Below, piece after piece: positions 7,854 to 11,734 of a stretch of 11,734 nt of DNA (positions are counted from its first letter, which is position 1; each line of letters begins with the position of its first letter). The notes beneath the pieces are model-generated. The model was not told the DNA's origin, did no database searches, and saw only the letters and a list, made by a program, of their open reading frames with translations. Location of the stretch: the NCBI GenBank assembly GCA_002377585.1, contig DFQC01000045.1, positions 2,646 to 14,379 on the forward strand. The letters are read 5' to 3'. The position numbers were made by a program, and so were the translations under genes. The DNA is from Anaerolineales bacterium UBA3499 (GTDB lineage: Bacteria > Chloroflexota > Anaerolineae > Anaerolineales > UBA11657).

Positions 7854-8201
7854 TCAAAGTGCAACAACTAGATCAATCTCGATAAGAAAATCATCTCGTG
7901 CCAATTCTTTAACTCCAACAGTAGTACGTGCTGGACGATCATCACCAAAAATCTCGACGTAAGTCTCATTCATTGCACTAAAATCCGCCATATTTGTCAA
8001 ATAAACAGTAGCCTTGACCACATCCTTGAGCGAAGACCCCTCAGCCTGTAGTATTTCTTCAAGATTAGACAGCACTTGTCTTGTTTGCGCTTGAATTCCA
8101 TCTCCAGCAGCGCAATTGCCTGAAGTAAACATCAAACCATTAATTTTGATTGCTTTTGCAAATGGTGCTCCGGGATTACCTGCTACAACTTCCTTAGCCA
8201 T
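7854..8201 (-). CDS. ridA: RidA family protein (enamine/imine deaminase, YjgF/YER057c/UK114)
   Basis: A 115-residue member of the RidA family, whose trimers hydrolyse reactive enamine/imine intermediates such as 2-aminoacrylate to 2-ketoacids and ammonia. The N-terminal strand GLMFTSGN (22-29) and the C-terminal signature RPARTTVGV (89-97) followed by LIEIDLV (106-112) are typical. Arg92 aligns with the catalytic Arg105 of E. coli RidA and Glu108 with Glu120. Phe14 occupies the position of Tyr17, so the active site differs slightly from archetypal RidA. It is marginally shorter than E. coli RidA (128). The ATG at 8201 has a textbook AAGGAGGT site six bases upstream, the strongest in the window. 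Its place among amide hydrolases suggests either that an enamine or imine arises during breakdown of the imported compound, or that this member acts as an accessory deaminase. The family also includes members with other activities, so the exact reaction is uncertain. Confidence 0.93.
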   Translation of the reverse strand: MAKEVVAGNPGAPFAKAIKINGLMFTSGNCAAGDGIQAQTRQVLSNLEEILQAEGSSLKDVVKATVYLTNMADFSAMNETYVEIFGDDRPARTTVGVKELARDDFLIEIDLVVAL

Positions 8202-8207
8202 AAAAAT

Positions 8208-8215
8208 ACCTCCTT
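8208..8215 (-). promoter_or_regulatory. Perfect Shine-Dalgarno site of the ridA gene
   Basis: AAGGAGGT on the minus strand, six bases from the ATG at 8201. It is fully complementary to the canonical 16S rRNA 3' end. It fixes the ridA start and predicts high translation relative to neighbours such as the GTG-initiated gamma-glutamyltransferase-like gene. Confidence 0.8.
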
Positions 8216-8284
8216 AATTGTTAGGTTTCTGGCTTATACAATTATCAACTTATACTATTTTTGTCGGCTTTACCATAAATATCA

Positions 8285-9580
8285 TTACACGATAGGTGAC
8301 ATCTTTACATCGCCATCAGCCAAAGCCGGAAGACCAACAGCCATATCCAATCGTTTATCTACAACTACTTTACCATTAAGTACTACGGTCTCTACATTAT
8401 TCAGCTTTTGCACATTTTCTAACGGATCCCCATCTAGATATATAAAATCTGCAAGCATACCTGGCTTTACTGTACCTAGCTCATCTTCTACTCCGATAGC
8501 CTTCGCTGCTAAACTCGTTGCAGATATTATTACATCCATAGGGGAAAGACCAGCCCTATGGAACAACTCAAGACCTACAGCATAATCACCAAAAACTGAA
8601 ATGGCATCCGTACCTGCTACTATTGGCGCACCCATTTCTTTGAACCTGCCAATGAACTCTAGTTTTGTTTCTAATTTGTACAACCCAGCTGCTAGTTGCT
8701 TTTCCTCTAGTTCATTAAGATTTTCATCTTCTGCTGCAGCTTTATTCTGCAGTTTTTCAATTTGCCGATAGCCTGTCTGTATGGTCGGACTTAAATACAT
8801 GCCATTCTGTACAATCTTATCCGCAACCACCTGGTCCCATATTCTTGATCCATCTGGATGCAAAAAATTGAAGTGTTCAATTTGGTCAAGACCGGCCTCA
8901 ACAGCTCGCTCCACCGATTCGGCTGCCAGAGTATGAGCAGTCGCTTTCTTGCCAACCTGATGCGCTTCAAATGTAGCTGCTGCCATTTCTTCGACAGTAT
9001 AAGAGGCTCGAGTCGAATCAGTACCCTGTGTACCTCCACCGCTAGCCATAATCTTGATAAAATCAACGCCTTCTTTAAGAAGTTTTCGAGTAGCTGCACG
9101 GACTCCTTCAACTCCATCCGCCTCTTCATTGCACCACCAGAAATGCCCCCCAGTAATTGTCAAAGGTCGACCACTGATGTGGATTCTTGGAGACAAAATA
9201 ATACCGGCATTAGCTGCTTCTCTAATAGCGAAAGTGACCTTATTACGGGCTCCACAATCCCTAAGCATGGTCACTCCAGCCCGCAAATGCAAATATGCAT
9301 TACGAGAACCCCTTATAATCATTAGATCATCAGAATCATTGTTTATTACATCCTCATACGAGCGAGCTCCCGCACCGAACATGAGATGAGTATGCACATC
9401 AATAAATCCTGGTAAAACTGTAGAACCCGGCAATGAATACACTTCTATATCACTTGGTCTAGGAACCGACCCAGCGGGAACTACTTCCTTAATACGACCC
9501 CCATCGACCAAGATCTCCACATTAGTTTTTGGTTTATCGCCAGTGCCATCTATAAGAGTATCTGCCAAATACAGTTCCAT
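8285..9580 (-). CDS. Metal-dependent amidohydrolase, Xaa-dipeptidase/imidazolonepropionase-like (copy 1)
   Basis: A 431-residue amidohydrolase-superfamily enzyme with every expected metal-site residue: His63 and His65 in DVHTHLMFG, probable carboxylated Lys176 in DFIKIM, His216 in ATAHT, His236 in QIEHFNF and Asp325 in AGTDAI. An N-terminal beta-sandwich strand set (2-55) and the closing segment GTVKPGMLADFIYLDGDP (369-386) frame the TIM barrel. It lacks a signal peptide, so it is presumably cytoplasmic. The family contains dipeptidases and N-acyl amino acid hydrolases; a similar role is inferred. By hand alignment the segment 145-240 is about 58 percent identical to the matching segment of copy 2 in this operon, and both carry YLSPTIQTGYR after the metal-binding histidines. 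The start ATG 9580 has an AAGGAG site seven bases upstream. It is the first enzyme gene after the permeases, 88 bases after the DppC-type stop. Confidence 0.91.
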   Translation of the reverse strand: MELYLADTLIDGTGDKPKTNVEILVDGGRIKEVVPAGSVPRPSDIEVYSLPGSTVLPGFIDVHTHLMFGAGARSYEDVINNDSDDLMIIRGSRNAYLHLRAGVTMLRDCGARNKVTFAIREAANAGIILSPRIHISGRPLTITGGHFWWCNEEADGVEGVRAATRKLLKEGVDFIKIMASGGGTQGTDSTRASYTVEEMAAATFEAHQVGKKATAHTLAAESVERAVEAGLDQIEHFNFLHPDGSRIWDQVVADKIVQNGMYLSPTIQTGYRQIEKLQNKAAAEDENLNELEEKQLAAGLYKLETKLEFIGRFKEMGAPIVAGTDAISVFGDYAVGLELFHRAGLSPMDVIISATSLAAKAIGVEDELGTVKPGMLADFIYLDGDPLENVQKLNNVETVVLNGKVVVDKRLDMAVGLPALADGDVKMSPIV

Positions 9581-9587
9581 GCTAATT

Positions 9588-9593
9588 CTCCTT
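9588..9593 (-). promoter_or_regulatory. Ribosome binding site of amidohydrolase copy 1
   Basis: AAGGAG on the minus strand, seven bases before the ATG at 9580. It supports that start codon. Confidence 0.7.
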
Positions 9594-9668
9594 ACGTGCT
9601 ACTATAACTAGATTTTGGTGCAACTTTAATATGCACAAATTTACATCAATGCGCAATTTCATAACAAA

Positions 9669-10571
9669 TTATCGATAAGATTGTGGGTCAAGAGCATCTC
9701 GCAAACCATCACCGAGAAAATTAACACACAGAACTACTACAAGTATCGCAACTCCAGGAGCTATAGCAATCCATGGCGCAGTAGTCAAATAAGCCTGCGC
9801 ACGGTTGAGCATGCTACCCCAAGTAGCTGTTGGAGGTTGGACGCCCATACCCAAAAAACTAAGTGAAGCTTCCAACACTATGGCTCTTCCTACCTGAAGT
9901 GTACCTGCCACAACAATAGGAGCAAGCGTGTTCGGTACAATATGCCTCATAAGTATTCTGGACACAGGTGCACCCTGCGCCCTTGCGGCAGTAACATAAT
10001 CACGCTCCCTTAATGACAAAACATTAGCTCTAACCAAACGGCTAATCCTCATCCACGATAATACTCCTATCACAGTGGTAATGATTAAAACACTGGTCCC
10101 CAATACACGGGACAAAACAATTAGAATAAACAATTGGGGAATACTAAGTAGCGCCTCTGCTACCCGCATAAGTATATTATCTACCCAACCCCCAAAATAT
10201 CCCGCTACAGTACCAACAGCAACGCCTATAGTAACTCCAATAGCCGCAGCAAGAACTCCTATTCTAAGTGAGATAATCCCTCCATATATTAGCCGCAACA
10301 GCATATCGCGACCTACATCATCCGTTCCTAGAGGATGCTCAGCAGACGGAGGCTTGCGCATCATTTTCACATCTATGCGATGTACAGCGTCCTCTTCAAT
10401 AAATAATGGTGAGCTGTAACAGATTACACCTAAGACAACTAGTATTGCCAGAGATACAATCGCCGGCTTATGGCGCTTAAATCTCCTGAGAAAGAGATCC
10501 CAAATTGTGCGCACAGTATCATCGCCAACTTGGGTTTTATCATACGAGACTGTGCTTATGTTTTCACTCAT
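9669..10571 (-). CDS. dppC: Peptide ABC transporter permease, DppC/OppC type
   Basis: The second integral-membrane subunit of a dipeptide/oligopeptide-type importer, pairing with the DppB-type protein encoded just upstream. The 300-residue length is normal. After a cytoplasmic N-terminus of about 35 residues comes a first membrane segment (about 36-54). Next is the family motif HPLGTDDVGRD (79-89), which opens the BPD_transp_1 domain, with further hydrophobic segments near 98-125, 141-175, 215-235 and 265-288. The EAA loop that contacts the ATPase runs from about DYVTAARAQGAP (191-202) to LMRHIVPNTLAP (207-218). The signature LSFLGMGVQPPTATWG (237-252) and the C-terminal LGDGLRDALDP (286-296) are typical of DppC. 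The ATG at 10571 has a weak GAAGAG site nine bases upstream. It follows the DppB gene by 71 bases. The class is secure; the transported substrate is unknown. Confidence 0.96.
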   Translation of the reverse strand: MSENISTVSYDKTQVGDDTVRTIWDLFLRRFKRHKPAIVSLAILVVLGVICYSSPLFIEEDAVHRIDVKMMRKPPSAEHPLGTDDVGRDMLLRLIYGGIISLRIGVLAAAIGVTIGVAVGTVAGYFGGWVDNILMRVAEALLSIPQLFILIVLSRVLGTSVLIITTVIGVLSWMRISRLVRANVLSLRERDYVTAARAQGAPVSRILMRHIVPNTLAPIVVAGTLQVGRAIVLEASLSFLGMGVQPPTATWGSMLNRAQAYLTTAPWIAIAPGVAILVVVLCVNFLGDGLRDALDPQSYR

Positions 10572-10642
10572 ATAATTACGCTCTTCACAAACAATTAACT
10601 AACCTTCACTTGTTCGTTTATACACCTAAACCTAAACTAAAT

Positions 10643-11614
10643 TCAGTCCCGATCATACGAAATTCTTGGATCAACCAATCCATAGAACAAATCAGCCAAC
10701 AACTGAGTTGAAACAGTCAAGACAGCAACTAACATCATCGTTGCCATTAATACCGGAATGTCAGTTCTTTCAGCGGCTGACCAAAATAACCGACCCATAC
10801 CAGGCCATGAAAACACCGTTTCTATAACTATGGTGCCAGACATAAAGTTAGGTATATCCAGACCAATCAGGGTAATAAGCGGTAATAGTGCATTTGGCAA
10901 CACATGCTTGAACAAAACAGTAGTTCTTGGAATGCCCTTTGCACGAGCCGTACGGACAAAGTCCATGTTGATCTTCTCCAAAATTTCAGCCCGCACAAAT
11001 CTGATATATCGAGCAGTAACAACAGTAGCTAAAGCAGTACCTGGAAGAATCACATGTGTAACCACCTGCCAAAACGTTTTACCCACTTCAAATTCAAACA
11101 TGCCTGACACGGGCAAGCTCGGAAGACCCCATTTCATAAATTGCACAGCAAACAAATATATGAGCATCAACGCTAGCCAAAACGACGGCGCTGCAATTCC
11201 CAGAAAACTTATGCCGGTCACAATATGGTCAAATATAGAATACTGGTATACGGCACTAAGAACCCCTAGAGTAACCCCTAAAATTAATATAGCTACATAT
11301 GAAAAGCCCATGAGTATAAGGGTATTGGGCAATCGACTTAACACCATGTCTGCTACAGGTTCACGAGTATAGTATGAGAAACCCCAATCACCAGTAAGCA
11401 TATGCTTCAACCAATTGAGATACTGAATAGGCTTTGGTTTATCCAAACCATACTTTGCTTTAAGCCGTTGTATATCGTCAGCTGTAAGATCAGCTTCAAC
11501 AGTAAAAGCAGCGAGAGGATCTCCAGTAGCCTGTATAACAAGAAAACCAACAAACGATATGATCAATATTAACGGAATTGCCTGCAACAATCGTCTTACA
11601 ACTAAAGTTAGCAT
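10643..11614 (-). CDS. dppB: Peptide ABC transporter permease, DppB/OppB type
   Basis: First permease subunit of the peptide-type ABC importer and the first complete gene of the block. The 323 residues fit the family. An N-terminal membrane segment (about 9-30) follows the usual MLTLVVRRLL start. GDPLAAF (31-37) and the KAKYGLDKPKPIQYLNWL region (52-69) are in the external loop typical of DppB. More hydrophobic segments lie near 100-123, 133-158, 188-203, 242-263 and 287-311. The EAA loop is DFVRTARAKGIPR (218-230) plus FKHVLPNALLP (235-245). The motif FSWPGMGRL (268-276) and the C-terminal LVDPRISY (313-320) complete the signature. Upstream of the ATG at 11614 there is only a weak GGGG tract and no firm Shine-Dalgarno site. 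The usual substrate-binding protein gene is not visible in the 120 bases that remain before the right edge. The class is secure; the substrate is unknown. Confidence 0.96.
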   Translation of the reverse strand: MLTLVVRRLLQAIPLILIISFVGFLVIQATGDPLAAFTVEADLTADDIQRLKAKYGLDKPKPIQYLNWLKHMLTGDWGFSYYTREPVADMVLSRLPNTLILMGFSYVAILILGVTLGVLSAVYQYSIFDHIVTGISFLGIAAPSFWLALMLIYLFAVQFMKWGLPSLPVSGMFEFEVGKTFWQVVTHVILPGTALATVVTARYIRFVRAEILEKINMDFVRTARAKGIPRTTVLFKHVLPNALLPLITLIGLDIPNFMSGTIVIETVFSWPGMGRLFWSAAERTDIPVLMATMMLVAVLTVSTQLLADLFYGLVDPRISYDRD

Positions 11615-11734
11615 GTTATTCTGACCCCATACTATTCACACTATTAATTGGCAACTGCTTATCAATAATCCGACCACATACATACATACCACTTAAAAGA
11701 GAACGTCTGCAGCCGCACTCGTTTCTTTCTATAA

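Larger units (their letters stand above)
1..11614 (-). other. Probable operon: peptide-type ABC importer with a seven-gene enzyme cassette
   Basis: Ten genes in one direction with gaps of 71, 88, 83, 51, 80, 70, 15, 79 and 155 bases (in order of transcription). None of the gaps holds a convincing hairpin with a T-run. The DppB and DppC genes are separated from the DppD gene by two amidohydrolases, RidA, an M20 homologue, a gamma-glutamyltransferase-like acylase, a beta-lactamase-like hydrolase and an amidase. The arrangement implies that uptake and intracellular amide cleavage are expressed together. The main promoter would lie upstream of 11614, probably outside the window. Confidence 0.7.

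Noticed and set aside
8202..8284. Twin GTATAAG direct repeats ahead of ridA, considered as an internal promoter
   Set aside because: Neither copy has a -35-like hexamer at 16-18 bases; the repeats are short and the region is AT-rich.
8858..9389. Two overlapping open frames (155 and 111 codons) on the plus strand within amidohydrolase copy 1
   Set aside because: They are antisense to a gene with a complete catalytic site and show no family motif, so I treat them as chance frames.
10758..11372. A 204-codon open frame on the plus strand opposite the DppB-type gene
   Set aside because: It lies wholly antisense to a well-supported permease, has no recognisable domain or plausible protein composition, and has no ribosome binding site context; it is a shadow frame.
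11677..11689. Short CATA tandem repeat (three units)
   Set aside because: Three copies of four bases in an AT-rich intergenic region are expected by chance; no functional meaning is supported.
11615..11734. Minus-strand frames open to the right edge, one ending in TAA at 11616-11618 and one ending in TGA at 11662-11664
   Set aside because: Either could be the tail of an upstream gene, but the 38 and 23 visible residues resemble no binding-protein C-terminus I can recognise and are too short to call.

Overview
The window is one continuous block of ten same-direction genes, all on the minus strand, so transcription runs from the right edge (about 11614) towards position 1. Nine genes are complete. 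The tenth, an ABC transporter ATPase, runs off the left edge. Gaps between genes are 15 to 155 bases, and I see no convincing terminator between them, so this looks like one long operon.

Layout in the direction of transcription: two inner-membrane permeases of the dipeptide/oligopeptide (DppB and DppC) type; a metal-dependent amidohydrolase; a small RidA-family protein; an M20-family peptidase homologue; a second amidohydrolase, paralogous to the first; a gamma-glutamyltransferase-family acylase; a class A beta-lactamase-like serine hydrolase; an amidase-signature amidase; and the DppD-type ATPase. No substrate-binding protein and no DppF-type second ATPase lie inside the window. They could sit just outside the right and left edges.

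The logic I infer is a nutrient-uptake and dismantling operon. A peptide-type ABC importer brings in a compound rich in amide bonds, and a set of enzymes without visible export signals then cuts it in the cytoplasm. Six hydrolase-fold genes and RidA sit between the permease genes and the ATPase gene, so transport and breakdown are probably co-expressed. The substrate cannot be read from the sequence. Modified, gamma-linked, N-acylated or cyclic peptides or related amides are plausible.

The most unusual gene is the M20 homologue. By hand alignment it has lost four of the five usual zinc-ligand residues but keeps the general-base glutamate, the distal histidine and the dimer-domain histidine. 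The gamma-glutamyltransferase-like protein keeps its catalytic threonine but differs at two glutamyl-recognition positions and has no signal peptide. The beta-lactamase-like protein is also leaderless and lacks the standard omega-loop motif.

Organism: a bacterium of moderately low GC (roughly 40 percent from a rough count of one line) that uses Shine-Dalgarno sites, several of them strong. Large sets of peptide transporters and amidohydrolases like this occur in environmental bacteria such as marine Chloroflexota (SAR202-like), but that placement is a guess. There are no RNA genes, mobile elements, CRISPR arrays or phage genes that I can support, and no gene-free stretch longer than 300 bases.
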